This document shows positions 29,563 through 37,886 of a stretch of DNA of 64,000 nucleotides, piece by piece. Within the stretch, counting starts at the first letter, position 1; every line of letters begins with the position of its first letter. The notes below the pieces were generated by a model. The model was given only the letters and a program-made list of their open reading frames with translations, was not told where the DNA came from and ran no database searches. Source of the DNA: Bog-473 sp036502025 (GTDB taxonomy: Bacteria; Actinomycetota; Acidimicrobiia; Acidimicrobiales; RAAP-2); NCBI GenBank assembly GCA_036502025.1, contig DASXZJ010000139.1, positions 1 through 64,000 of the forward strand. The letters are read 5' to 3'. The translations under genes were made by a program, and so were the position numbers.

Positions 29563-30675
29563 GTGAAGCGAGCCGTGGTGGCCGGTGGCGGAATTCTCGG
29601 GACATGGCACGCGCTGGAGCTCTGCCGGGCCGGCTACTCGGTGCAGCACCTCGAGGCCGACGCCGCCCCCACTGGCGCCTCGGTGCGCAACTTCGGCCTG
29701 ATCTGGGTCAGCGGTCGCCGCGCCGGCGCTGAACTCGACGCGGCACAGCGGTCGCGGCGGCGCTGGGAGGAGATCGCCGAGGATGTGCCGGGCATCGGGT
29801 TCCGGCCGACGGGCTCCCTCACGCTGGCGGCCACCGACGGTGAGCGCAAGGTCATGGAGGCCTTCGCCGAGCATCCGGACGCGGCCGACCGCTCGATCGC
29901 TTTCCTCGAGCCGGACCAGGTGGCGTCCATCAACCCCGCAGTCAAGGGTGCGATCACCGGCGCGCTCCACTGCGCCGACGACGCGGTGGTCGAGCCTCGG
30001 CTGGCGCTCGCCGCCCTGCGCAATTACCTGCTGGCCAAGGGGGCGTACGCCTTCCATCCCGGCCGCCGGGTGGTGGGCCTCGAGGCGCAGGCCCTGGTCG
30101 ACGCCAGCGGGACCCGTTGGGAGGCCGACCTCCTCGTGGTGGCCACCGGAGCGGCCTTCGACCACCTGCCCGGCACCGAGCATCTGGCGGCGCAACTGAG
30201 CCGGGTTCGCCTCCAGATGATGGAGACGGCGCCGTTCGGCCAACGGATGACGACCTCCCTGGCCGACGCCGACACGCTGCGGTACTACCCGGCCTACGAG
30301 GTCGTTCCCCTCGACCCGCTGGGGGCCCAGAGTCTGGTGGCGGCCGAGCATCACCTACAGCTTCTCGTGGTGCAGCGGCCGGACGGCGGCTTGACGATCG
30401 GCGACACCCACGCCTATCAGGAGCCGTTCGACTTCGCGCTCAGCGAGGCGCCGTCGGTCGAACTGCTGGACCGTACGGCGCGGCTGTTGGGCTCGCCCCT
30501 CCCCGCCGTGGTGCGGCGCTGGGAGGGCGTCTACGCCCGCTGCAGCGGCGACCAGGTGTGCGCCCGCCAGGAACTCAGTCCCGGGGTGTGGATGGTCACC
30601 GGGCCCGGTGGGCGCGGCATGACCTGTGCCCCCGCCATCGCCGCCGATACTCTCAGCGCGGCGGGAGCGGCCTGA
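29563..30675 (+). CDS. FAD-dependent amine oxidoreductase, TIGR03364/HpnW type
   Basis: DAO-family flavoenzyme, 370 residues, cytosolic. The dinucleotide-binding motif AGGGILGTWHALELCRAG is at the N-terminus (7-24) with the acidic residue at the end of strand 2 (LEAD), and the conserved GASVRNFGLIW follows. The C-terminal VTGPGGRGMT closes the FAD site. This subfamily is associated with phosphonatase-like hydrolases and is thought to deaminate an aminophosphonate oxidatively to an aldehyde; which one (AEP, its N-methyl or its hydroxy derivative) is not decided by the sequence. The hydrolase starts one base after the stop, so the two products probably work in sequence. Confidence 0.82.
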   Translation: MKRAVVAGGGILGTWHALELCRAGYSVQHLEADAAPTGASVRNFGLIWVSGRRAGAELDAAQRSRRRWEEIAEDVPGIGFRPTGSLTLAATDGERKVMEAFAEHPDAADRSIAFLEPDQVASINPAVKGAITGALHCADDAVVEPRLALAALRNYLLAKGAYAFHPGRRVVGLEAQALVDASGTRWEADLLVVATGAAFDHLPGTEHLAAQLSRVRLQMMETAPFGQRMTTSLADADTLRYYPAYEVVPLDPLGAQSLVAAEHHLQLLVVQRPDGGLTIGDTHAYQEPFDFALSEAPSVELLDRTARLLGSPLPAVVRRWEGVYARCSGDQVCARQELSPGVWMVTGPGGRGMTCAPAIAADTLSAAGAA

Positions 30676-30676
30676 G

Positions 30677-31354
30677 ATGATCGGTCACTACGCCCTGGCC
30701 TGCCTCGACATGGCGGGCACCACCGTGCGCGACGACGGCGCCGTCGACGAGGCCTTCACCGAGGCGCTGCTCTCCGTCGGCGTCGAGCAGGGGAGCGAGC
30801 GGTTCGCCACGGCTCGCGTCTACGTGCAGGAGACGATGGGCCAGTCCAAGGCCGACGTGTTCGCCGCGCTGCTCGACGGTGACGCCGCCGCCCGCGCCAC
30901 GGCCGCCTTCGCCATGGCATACGAGCGCATCGTCGCCGACGGGCGGGTGTCGGCCATCCCCGGTGCCGTCGATGTCTTCGACGCCCTGCGGGTCGGCGGG
31001 GTCAAGGTGTGCCTCACGACCGGCTTCGCCCCCTCGACCCGGGACAGCCTGATCGAGCGGCTGGGCTGGGCCGACCACATCGACCTGGCGCTCTCGCCGG
31101 CCGACTGCGGCCGGGGCCGGCCCGAGCCCGACATGATCTTCGGGGCCATGGACCGGCTCGGAGTCACCGACGCGGCGGCCGTGGCGGTGGTGGGCGACAC
31201 CACCAGCGATCTCGAGGCGGGCGCCAAGGCCGGCGCGGGTGCCGTCATCGGCGTGCTCACCGGGGCCCACGACAAGGCAACGCTCTCCGCCGCACCACAT
31301 ACCGACCTCATCGAGGACATCACCAGTCTCATCGGAGTCTTGACCCGCAGCTGA
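30677..31354 (+). CDS. Phosphonatase-like HAD hydrolase, TIGR03351 type
   Basis: HAD-superfamily C-P bond hydrolase related to PhnX, 225 residues. The start motif is DMAGTT (nucleophile Asp11), the phosphonatase variant of DxDxT. Cap-domain Lys58 in GQSKADVF is a candidate Schiff-base residue. Arg replaces the usual HAD lysine before the last motif (GRGRPEPDM), and the metal-binding acidic motif is VVGDTTSDLEAG; these are features of the PhnX-like group. It is expected to cleave a phosphonoacetaldehyde-type product of the upstream oxidase to release phosphate and an aldehyde. Classic phosphonatase partner phnW (AEP transaminase) is absent. Confidence 0.83.
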   Translation: MIGHYALACLDMAGTTVRDDGAVDEAFTEALLSVGVEQGSERFATARVYVQETMGQSKADVFAALLDGDAAARATAAFAMAYERIVADGRVSAIPGAVDVFDALRVGGVKVCLTTGFAPSTRDSLIERLGWADHIDLALSPADCGRGRPEPDMIFGAMDRLGVTDAAAVAVVGDTTSDLEAGAKAGAGAVIGVLTGAHDKATLSAAPHTDLIEDITSLIGVLTRS

Positions 31355-31395
31355 AGTTCAGTACCAGAACCGAACCCTATGAAAGGAATCGACAA

Positions 31396-32523
31396 ATGCT
31401 TCTACGTCCGCGCGCCCTGTTAGCAGGTGCCGCCGCCTTGACGCTCGGTGCCACGCTGAGCGGCGTCGCGCCGTCCTCGGCTGGTGCGACCAACTCGGCC
31501 AAGGCGACCTCGGCTGCCGCCTTCGGTGGCCTGTCGGGCCTCGTGACCGCGGCGAAGAAGGAGGGGAAGCTGAACGTCATCACCCTCCCGGCTGACTGGG
31601 CCAACTACGGCAACATCATCAAGGACTTCGAGAAGAAGTACGGCATCAAGATCACGTCGGAGAACCCCGACGGCAGCAGCCAGGACGAGATCAACGCGGT
31701 CAACCAGCTCAAGGGCCAGTCCCGCGCCCCCGACGTGCTCGACATGGGGACGGCCTTCGCCATCACGGCCGCCAAGGACGGCCTGTTGGCGCCCTACAAG
31801 GTGGCCAGCTGGAGCAGCATCCCCTCCAACGCCAAGGCGTCGAACGCCGACTGGTGGGACGACTACGGCGGGTACGTGGCCATCGGCTACAACCCCAAGG
31901 TGGTGACGACGCCGCCGAAGTCCTTCAAGGATCTGCTCAAGCCGATCTACAAGAACCAGGTCGCCATCAACGGCAACCCGACCCAGGCCAGCGCCGCCTT
32001 CTCGGCCGTGTACGCGGCCGCCTTGGCCAACGGTGGTTCCCTCAACAACATCCAGCCCGGCATCGACTACTTCCAGAAGCTGAGCCAGGCGGGGAACTTC
32101 GTGCCGGTGCAGGCGGGCGCCTCGACCGTGGAGAGCGGCCAGACGCCCATCGTCATATGGTGGGACTACCTACAGGCCTCGGAGATCGCGGCCCAGGTCC
32201 CCGGTTGGAAGATCGTCATCCCGACCGACGGTCACTACGCCGCCTATTACAGCCAGGCCATCAGCGCCACGGCGCCGCACCCGGCGGCGGCTCGCCTGTG
32301 GGAGGAGTACCTCTACTCGGTGACCGGGCAGAACCTCTGGCTCCAGGGCGCGGCCCGGCCCATTGAGCTGACCAGCCTGGTCAAGAACAAGACGGTGGAC
32401 CAGAAGGCCTACGCCGCCCTACCCCCGGCCCCCAAGGGCAGCATCACCTTTCCCACTGAGGCGCAGATGACCGCGGCGCAGACCCTGGTCACGCAGAATT
32501 GGGCCTCGGCCACCGGGGGATGA
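31396..32523 (+). CDS. ABC transporter substrate-binding protein (iron/spermidine/2-AEP type fold)
   Basis: Extracytoplasmic ligand-binding protein, 375 residues, start ATG with AAAGGA eight bases upstream. A Sec signal peptide covers ~1-30 with an apparent Ala-x-Ala-type site; no lipobox cysteine is present, which is unusual for a binding protein in a Gram-positive-type cell. The mature part is a bilobed type II binding protein (cluster of SBP_bac_1/6/8): KLNVITLPADW, YGIKITSENPDGSSQ, PDVLDMGTAF, then the hinge region near GQTPIVIWWDY. With the neighbouring enzymes, an aminophosphonate ligand is the best guess. Confidence 0.8.
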   Translation: MLLRPRALLAGAAALTLGATLSGVAPSSAGATNSAKATSAAAFGGLSGLVTAAKKEGKLNVITLPADWANYGNIIKDFEKKYGIKITSENPDGSSQDEINAVNQLKGQSRAPDVLDMGTAFAITAAKDGLLAPYKVASWSSIPSNAKASNADWWDDYGGYVAIGYNPKVVTTPPKSFKDLLKPIYKNQVAINGNPTQASAAFSAVYAAALANGGSLNNIQPGIDYFQKLSQAGNFVPVQAGASTVESGQTPIVIWWDYLQASEIAAQVPGWKIVIPTDGHYAAYYSQAISATAPHPAAARLWEEYLYSVTGQNLWLQGAARPIELTSLVKNKTVDQKAYAALPPAPKGSITFPTEAQMTAAQTLVTQNWASATGG

Positions 32524-33413
32524 CGCTGGCCACCGCCACCGAGCAGGCCCGGCCCAGGAAGCTGAAGCGATCAGGGGTCATCGCCGCACTGGGACTCGTC
32601 CCGTTCGGTGTGTACACCTTTCTCTTCCTGGGCCTGCCTGCCCTGGCGGTCGTGATCGGCGCCTTCCAGAGCCCCGACGGCGGCTGGACGTTCAGCAACA
32701 TCTCCATCGCCTCGCGTGGGGTGTACGCCCACGGGTTCGAGACCACGATTGAGCTGGCCCTGATGACCTCCATCGTCCCCGGCCTGGCCGGGGTGGTGAT
32801 CGCCAACGCGGTGCTGACCATGAAAAGGGGATCGGCGCTGCGACGGATCGTCTCCACTGCCTCGGGTGTCTTCGCCAACTTCGGTGGCGTCCCGCTGGCC
32901 TTCCTCTTCATCGCCTCGCTGGGGACGACGGGCATCGTCACCAATTGGTTCAACTCGGCGGGACTGCACATTTACGAGCACGGCTTCACCATCTACAAGC
33001 TGACCGGCGTGGCCATCGTCTACGCCTACTTCCAGATTCCCTTGATGATCCTGGTCATCACGCCGGCCCTGGAAGGGCTGCGCCAGTCGTGGCGGGAGGC
33101 CGCCACCGGACTGGGCGCCCGGGGCTGGCAGTACTGGCGGTACGTCGGCGGGCCCGTCCTCTTCCCCTCGTTCCTGGGTGGGGTGCTCCTGCTCTTCGGC
33201 AGCGCGCTCTCGGCGTACGCCACCGCGGACGCCCTGACCAGCGGCAGCATCGCCCTCACCTCCATCCAGATCGGCTCGTTCCTCAACGGCAATGTCCTGG
33301 CCGGCCAGCAGAACGTCGGCAAGGCCCTCGGCCTGGGCCTCATCGTGGTCATCGCGGTGGTCATGGTCTTCTACTCCCTCCTGCAGCGACGGGCGTCCCG
33401 ATGGTTGCGCTAG
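32520..33413 (+). CDS. ABC transporter permease (first)
   Basis: Inner-membrane subunit with about six transmembrane helices, 297 residues. The ATG at 32520 overlaps the binding-protein stop by four bases. The cytoplasmic coupling (EAA) loop is seen as REAATGLGARGWQYWRYV about 70% along the protein, followed by FPSFLGGVLLLFG. The heterodimeric partner is the next gene, whose start lies 13 bases inside this one. Confidence 0.88.
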   Translation: MTLATATEQARPRKLKRSGVIAALGLVPFGVYTFLFLGLPALAVVIGAFQSPDGGWTFSNISIASRGVYAHGFETTIELALMTSIVPGLAGVVIANAVLTMKRGSALRRIVSTASGVFANFGGVPLAFLFIASLGTTGIVTNWFNSAGLHIYEHGFTIYKLTGVAIVYAYFQIPLMILVITPALEGLRQSWREAATGLGARGWQYWRYVGGPVLFPSFLGGVLLLFGSALSAYATADALTSGSIALTSIQIGSFLNGNVLAGQQNVGKALGLGLIVVIAVVMVFYSLLQRRASRWLR

Positions 33414-34264
33414 GTCTCGAGCCGTCGGCCGGCCTTGACGTAGACGACGGGCGCCCGGCCCAGCCGACCACGGCCGAGCGGCTGCGCCGCATCGCCTGGT
33501 GGCGGGGGATCGTGCTCATCTTGACCGGGCTGTTCTTCCTGGTGCCGATCTACGCCGCCCTGCGCTTCGCCCTGTCCACCTTCACCGGCGGCTTCAGCTT
33601 CAGCGCCTTCAGCTCCATTCCCCACCAGCAGGGCTTCGGGGACGCCTTCAGCCTCTCGGTGCGCCTGGCCGTCATGACCACCCTCATCACCCTCGGCCTC
33701 ATGGTGCCCACCACGGTCTACGTCCACCTGCGCTTCCCCGGGCTTCGCCGTCTCTTCGACGGCATCACCATCATCCCTATCGTCATCCCGCCGGTGGTGC
33801 TCATCGTCGGCGTGCTCCAGGTCTCGCCCACCTTCCTCAAGGGGACGCCCTACCTGTTGGGGCTCGAGTACACCGTGCTGGCCATGCCGTTCGTCTACCG
33901 CTCGCTCGATGCCGGACTGCGGGCCATCGACCTCACCACCCTGGTCGAGGCCTCCCGTTCGCTGGGCAGCCGTTGGACCTCCACCCTGCTCCGGGTGGTG
34001 GTGCCCAACCTGCGCTCCGCCCTGCTCTCGGCCACCGTGCTCACCGTCGCCCTGGTCCTGGGCGAGTTCACCATGGCCAGCCTGGACCAGTACCAGACGG
34101 TGCCGGTGTGGATCGTCGCCTTCGACGACCAGAACGCCCATATCTCGGTGGCGGTCTCCCTGGTATCCCTGGTGGGAACCTGGGTCGTGCTGCTGGCCAT
34201 CTCCTCCCTCGACCTGCGCCGGATCCGGCGCGCCGCCCTGCTGCGAAAGGATGTCGCCGCATGA
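33401..34264 (+). CDS. ABC transporter permease (second)
   Basis: Inner-membrane partner subunit, 287 residues, about six transmembrane helices beginning at WWRGIVLILTGLFFLVPIY. The coupling loop is VEASRSLGSRWTSTLLRVV followed by VPNLRSALL. The ATG at 33401 is used; it overlaps the upstream permease by 13 bases. Its own stop overlaps the ATPase ATG by four bases. Confidence 0.88.
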   Translation: MVALGLEPSAGLDVDDGRPAQPTTAERLRRIAWWRGIVLILTGLFFLVPIYAALRFALSTFTGGFSFSAFSSIPHQQGFGDAFSLSVRLAVMTTLITLGLMVPTTVYVHLRFPGLRRLFDGITIIPIVIPPVVLIVGVLQVSPTFLKGTPYLLGLEYTVLAMPFVYRSLDAGLRAIDLTTLVEASRSLGSRWTSTLLRVVVPNLRSALLSATVLTVALVLGEFTMASLDQYQTVPVWIVAFDDQNAHISVAVSLVSLVGTWVVLLAISSLDLRRIRRAALLRKDVAA

Positions 34265-35409
34265 CGACGACCGCCCCATCTGACGCCACCGACCGCGGAC
34301 AGACCGGAGCCACGGTCGAGTTGCACGGCCTGCGCCGCCGCTTCGGGGCCACCCAGGCGCTCGACGGCTTCACCCTCACCCTGCAGCCGGGCGAGCTGGT
34401 CGCCCTCCTTGGCCCGTCGGGCTGCGGCAAGACCACCGCACTGCGCGTGCTGGCCGGCTTCGAGACGGTTGACAACGGCCGGGTGGTGGTCGACGGGGTG
34501 GACCAGTCCCGCATCCCGGCCCAGCGGCGCGACATGGGCATGGTCTTCCAGAGCTACAGCCTGTTCCCCAACATGACGGCGCAGGACAACGTCGCCTTCG
34601 GGCTGCGCATCCGCAAGATGCCGACGCCCCGCCGCCGTGAGCGGGCCTTGGAGATCCTCGAACTCGTGGGTCTCGAGGGGGAGGCGGACAAGTTCCCCCA
34701 CCAGATGTCGGGTGGCCAGCAGCAACGGGTGGCCCTGGCCCGGGCCCTGGCCATTGAGCCACGGGTCCTCCTGCTCGACGAGCCGCTCTCCGCGCTCGAC
34801 GCCAAGGTCCGGGTGCAGCTGCGCGAGCAGATCCGCGTCCTGCAGACCCGGCTCAAGATCACCACCCTCTTCGTCACCCACGACCAGGAGGAGGCGCTCT
34901 CCATGGCCGACCGCGTCTGCGTCATGCGTTCGGGCCGCATCGAGCAGGTCGACGTGCCGGCCACGCTCTACGCCGCCCCGGCCACGCCGTTCGTGGCCGA
35001 GTTCGTCGGCACCATGAACCGGATCCCCGGCGTGATCACCGAGAACGGGGTCTCACTCTTGGACACCACGGTGGCGGTGCGCACCACGGAGGGGACCTCG
35101 GCGGAGGAACGGGCCCCCGGCACCGCGGTCGACGTGCTGGTCCGCCCCGAGGGCCTGACGCTGACTGCCTCCCCGCATGCCCGGAGCATCGTGATGACCA
35201 CCACGTTCCTGGGGTCGGTCACCCGACTCGGCGTCCTGCTCGATGAGGACCTCATGGTCTACGTCGATCAGCCCAACTCGGCCGCCCAGATCCCCGTGGG
35301 CTCCGCCGTCGAGGTCTCACTCACCGAGCGCGCCGTCATGGTCGCCGAGCGGACCAGCGCCCCACCCTCCCCGGCGACCGAACCCTCTGCCTCGCCACCA
35401 GGCGCCTGA
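34261..35409 (+). CDS. ABC transporter ATP-binding protein (PotA/FbpC/PhnT type)
   Basis: Energises the importer. It has 382 residues. Walker A GPSGCGKT is at 51-58, the Q-loop in VFQSYSLFPNM, the signature MSGGQQQRVALARAL, Walker B LLLDEPLSALDAK and the switch His in FVTHDQEEAL. The C-terminal ~110 residues form a TOBE/OB domain, as in PotA, FbpC and PhnT. It is the last gene of the island; ~120 bases of plain GC-rich sequence follow before the riboflavin promoter. Confidence 0.92.
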   Translation: MTTTAPSDATDRGQTGATVELHGLRRRFGATQALDGFTLTLQPGELVALLGPSGCGKTTALRVLAGFETVDNGRVVVDGVDQSRIPAQRRDMGMVFQSYSLFPNMTAQDNVAFGLRIRKMPTPRRRERALEILELVGLEGEADKFPHQMSGGQQQRVALARALAIEPRVLLLDEPLSALDAKVRVQLREQIRVLQTRLKITTLFVTHDQEEALSMADRVCVMRSGRIEQVDVPATLYAAPATPFVAEFVGTMNRIPGVITENGVSLLDTTVAVRTTEGTSAEERAPGTAVDVLVRPEGLTLTASPHARSIVMTTTFLGSVTRLGVLLDEDLMVYVDQPNSAAQIPVGSAVEVSLTERAVMVAERTSAPPSPATEPSASPPGA

Positions 35410-35532
35410 GGCCCAGGGCGCCCTAGCGCCGCCCCGCGCCGCCCACCAACCCCCACCCCCGGCTGAGCCCGGCCCCCCAACTGGCAGACTGGTGGCACGA
35501 TGCTCCTTTTTCGCCACCCTGACCTGCACCTC

Positions 35533-35561
35533 TCGACAAAAACTGGAACGTGTTCTAGTAT
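35533..35561 (+). promoter_or_regulatory. Sigma-70-like promoter of the riboflavin genes
   Basis: TCGACA (35533-35538), a 17-base spacer and TAGTAT (35556-35561) form the best-spaced promoter in the window. Transcription would start near 35568, about 40 bases before ribD. No FMN riboswitch is seen between it and ribD or in the 120 bases upstream. Confidence 0.7.
35544..35557 (+). promoter_or_regulatory. KstR-type operator overlapping the ribD promoter
   Basis: TGGAACGTGTTCTA fits the published KstR consensus TNNAACNNGTTNNA at every fixed position and extends to a 16-base near-palindrome with one mismatch in seven paired bases (CTGGAAC/GTTCTAG). It covers the spacer and the first bases of the -10, so a bound TetR-type repressor would block transcription. 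The regulator itself is not identified. Confidence 0.6.
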
Positions 35562-35609
35562 GGGAGCAGAGGCCGCCCGGATTCCCGGCCCCCGATCAGG
35601 ACGCACGCC

Positions 35610-36641
35610 ATGCAAGATCCAGCGGACAGTCGAGCGGACAGGCAGCCGATGAACGACACCGAGCACATGCGCCGGGCCATCGCGGCGGCCGAGACCGTCC
35701 GGGAGACGACCGCCCCCAATCCCTGGGTGGGCAGCGTGCTCGTTCCCGCCGGCGACCCCGACCTCTGCTTCATAGGCGCCACCGCCCCGCCCGGGGGAGC
35801 GCACGCCGAGGTCGACGCCCTGGCCCAGGCCGGTCCCGACCTGGCCCGGGGGGCCACTCTCTTCACCACCCTCGAGCCGTGCGCCCATCAGGGACGGACG
35901 CCGCCCTGTACCGACGCCGTCATCGCGGCGGGGGTGGCCCGGGTGGTCATCGGCCTCGAAGACCCCGACCCGCTGGTGGCCGGCCGCGGCGCCGAGGCCC
36001 TGCGCGCCGCCGGGATCGAGGTCACGATCGGCGTGGCCGCCGACGAGGTGGCCGAGCAGCTCGCCCCCTACCTCAAGCACCGCCTCACCGGGCAGCCCTG
36101 GGTGGTGCTGAAGATGGCGGCCAGCCTCGACGCGCGCACCGCCGCCTCCGACGGCTCCAGCCGCTGGATCACCGGCGAGGCGGCCCGCCACGACGCCCAC
36201 CGCCTTCGGGCCCGCTCCGACGCCGTCCTGGTCGGGGCCGGGACGGTCCGCAGCGACGACCCCGAGCTCACCGTCCGGCTCGACGACGGCGCCACCCACC
36301 GTCAGCCCCTCCGGGTGGTGCTCGGAACCGCACCGGCGGAGGCCAGGGTCCACCCGGCGCTCGAGCTCTCGGGTGATCTCGGCGAGGTGCTGCGCGAGCT
36401 CGGCCGGCGCGGGGTGCTGCAGCTGCTGGTCGAAGGCGGGGCCCGCGTGGCCCACGATTTCCACGCGGCCGGCCTGGTCGACCGCTACGTGCTCTATCTG
36501 GCCCCGGTCCTCTTCGGAGGGGACGACGCCCTCCCGCTGTTCGCCGGACCGGGCGCGGGCACCCTGGCCGACGTCTGGCGGGGCAAGTTGGTCTCGGTCG
36601 AACGACTGGGCGAAGATCTTCGAGTGGAGGTAGCGGCCTGA
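35610..36641 (+). CDS. ribD: Bifunctional diaminohydroxyphosphoribosylaminopyrimidine deaminase / 5-amino-6-(5-phosphoribosylamino)uracil reductase
   Basis: Second and third steps of riboflavin synthesis. ATG 35610 (343 residues) is chosen because AGGA precedes it at good spacing; ATG 35649 would match the family N-terminus (HMRRAIAAAE) more closely. Zinc ligands of the deaminase are visible: HAEVDAL and TTLEPCAHQGRTPPC. The reductase domain begins at VLKMAASLDARTA and has the NADPH segment VGAGTVRSDDPEL and LVEGGARVAHDF. The stretch between VVLGTAPAEARVHPAL and LQLLVEGG is about 40 residues shorter than usual, so the reductase is compact. ribBA follows with a 1-base overlap; ribE is missing from its usual place. 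Confidence 0.93.
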   Translation: MQDPADSRADRQPMNDTEHMRRAIAAAETVRETTAPNPWVGSVLVPAGDPDLCFIGATAPPGGAHAEVDALAQAGPDLARGATLFTTLEPCAHQGRTPPCTDAVIAAGVARVVIGLEDPDPLVAGRGAEALRAAGIEVTIGVAADEVAEQLAPYLKHRLTGQPWVVLKMAASLDARTAASDGSSRWITGEAARHDAHRLRARSDAVLVGAGTVRSDDPELTVRLDDGATHRQPLRVVLGTAPAEARVHPALELSGDLGEVLRELGRRGVLQLLVEGGARVAHDFHAAGLVDRYVLYLAPVLFGGDDALPLFAGPGAGTLADVWRGKLVSVERLGEDLRVEVAA

Positions 36642-37864
36642 TGGGATTCTCCGAAGTACAGGAAGCCATCGATGCCATCGGCCGCCTCGGCATGGCCGTG
36701 GTGGTCGACGACGAGGACCGCGAGAACGAGGGCGACCTGGTCATGGCGGCCGAGGCGGCCACCCCGGAGAACATCGCCTTCTTCCTGGCCCACACCTCGG
36801 GGGTGATCTGCGTGCCCCTGCTGCCCGAGCGGGCCGACGCGCTCGACCTGCCGCTGATGGTGACGGCCAACACCGAAGCCCAGCGCACCGCCTTCACGGT
36901 GAGCGTCGACTTCCGGCACGGCACCACCACCGGTATCTCGGCCACGGACCGGGCCGCCACCATCGCCGCCCTCATCGACCCGACGACCCGCCCGAACGAC
37001 CTGAACCGCCCCGGCCACATCTTTCCGCTGCGTTACCGGGCGGGCGGAGTCCTCAAGCGGGCCGGCCACACCGAGGCCACCGTCGACCTCAGCCGGGCGG
37101 CCGGCCTGTCGCCGGCCGGGGTCCTCTGCGAGATCGTCACCGAGGACAAGTCCGAGATGGCCCGCCTGCCCGACCTCGAGCGCTTCGCCAAGAAGTTCGA
37201 CCTCCCCCTCATCTCCATCGCCGACCTGATCCGCTACCGGCGCCAGAACGAGAAGCTGGTCCGCCTGGTCTCCGAGGCGCGCATCCCGACCGCCGGGCGC
37301 GACTTCCGGGCCTACGTCTACGAGTCGGTCCTCGACAGCGAGCAGCACCTGGCCTTGGTGATGGGGGAGGTGGCCGGCCAGGACGACGTGCTGGTCCGGG
37401 TCCACTCCGAATGCCTGACCGGAGACGTCTTCGGCTCGCTGCGCTGTGACTGCGGCCCCCAGCTCCAGGCCTCGCTGGACCTCATCGAGCAGGAGGGCCG
37501 GGGCGTGCTCATCTACCTGCGCGGGCACGAGGGCCGGGGCATCGGCCTCGGCCACAAGATCCGGGCCTACCAACTCCAGGAGGAGGGCCACGACACCGTC
37601 GACGCCAACCTGGCGCAGGGCCTGCCCATCGACAGCCGCGAGTACGGCATCGGCGCCCAGATGCTGGTGGATCTCGGGGTGACCACGATGCGCCTCATGA
37701 CCAACAACCCGGTCAAGTACGGCGGCCTCGAGGGTTTCGGGCTCGACATCACCGAGCGGGTCCCCCTCCAACCCTCGCCCAATCCCGAGAACATCGCCTA
37801 CCTGCGCACCAAGCGCGAGCGCATGGGCCATCTCCTGCACGGACTCGACGACGAGGTCCTGTGA
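36641..37864 (+). CDS. ribBA: Bifunctional 3,4-dihydroxy-2-butanone-4-phosphate synthase / GTP cyclohydrolase II
   Basis: Makes both precursors of the riboflavin pathway. It has 407 residues. The N-terminal RibB domain (~1-205) shows DDEDRENEGDLVMAAE and the conserved His/Glu in RAGHTEATVDLSRAAGL. The C-terminal RibA domain shows the zinc cysteines in SECLTGDVFGSLRCDCG and the GHEGRGIG phosphate loop, followed by REYGIGAQ. Both active sites look intact. Confidence 0.97.
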   Translation: MGFSEVQEAIDAIGRLGMAVVVDDEDRENEGDLVMAAEAATPENIAFFLAHTSGVICVPLLPERADALDLPLMVTANTEAQRTAFTVSVDFRHGTTTGISATDRAATIAALIDPTTRPNDLNRPGHIFPLRYRAGGVLKRAGHTEATVDLSRAAGLSPAGVLCEIVTEDKSEMARLPDLERFAKKFDLPLISIADLIRYRRQNEKLVRLVSEARIPTAGRDFRAYVYESVLDSEQHLALVMGEVAGQDDVLVRVHSECLTGDVFGSLRCDCGPQLQASLDLIEQEGRGVLIYLRGHEGRGIGLGHKIRAYQLQEEGHDTVDANLAQGLPIDSREYGIGAQMLVDLGVTTMRLMTNNPVKYGGLEGFGLDITERVPLQPSPNPENIAYLRTKRERMGHLLHGLDDEVL

Positions 37865-37886
37865 CGGCATCGCCCACCGCCACCTG

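Noticed and set aside
35400..35426. Terminator after the ABC ATPase gene (GGCGCC...GGCGCC)
   Set aside because: GGCGCC is itself a palindrome and no T-run follows; I see no convincing intrinsic terminator anywhere in the window.
35544..35557. LexA/SOS box in front of ribD
   Set aside because: The actinobacterial SOS box needs GAAC-N4-GTTC; here the spacer is two bases, which fits the KstR pattern instead.
35410..35609. FMN riboswitch upstream of ribD
   Set aside because: None of the conserved RFN segments is present in the 200 bases before ribD.
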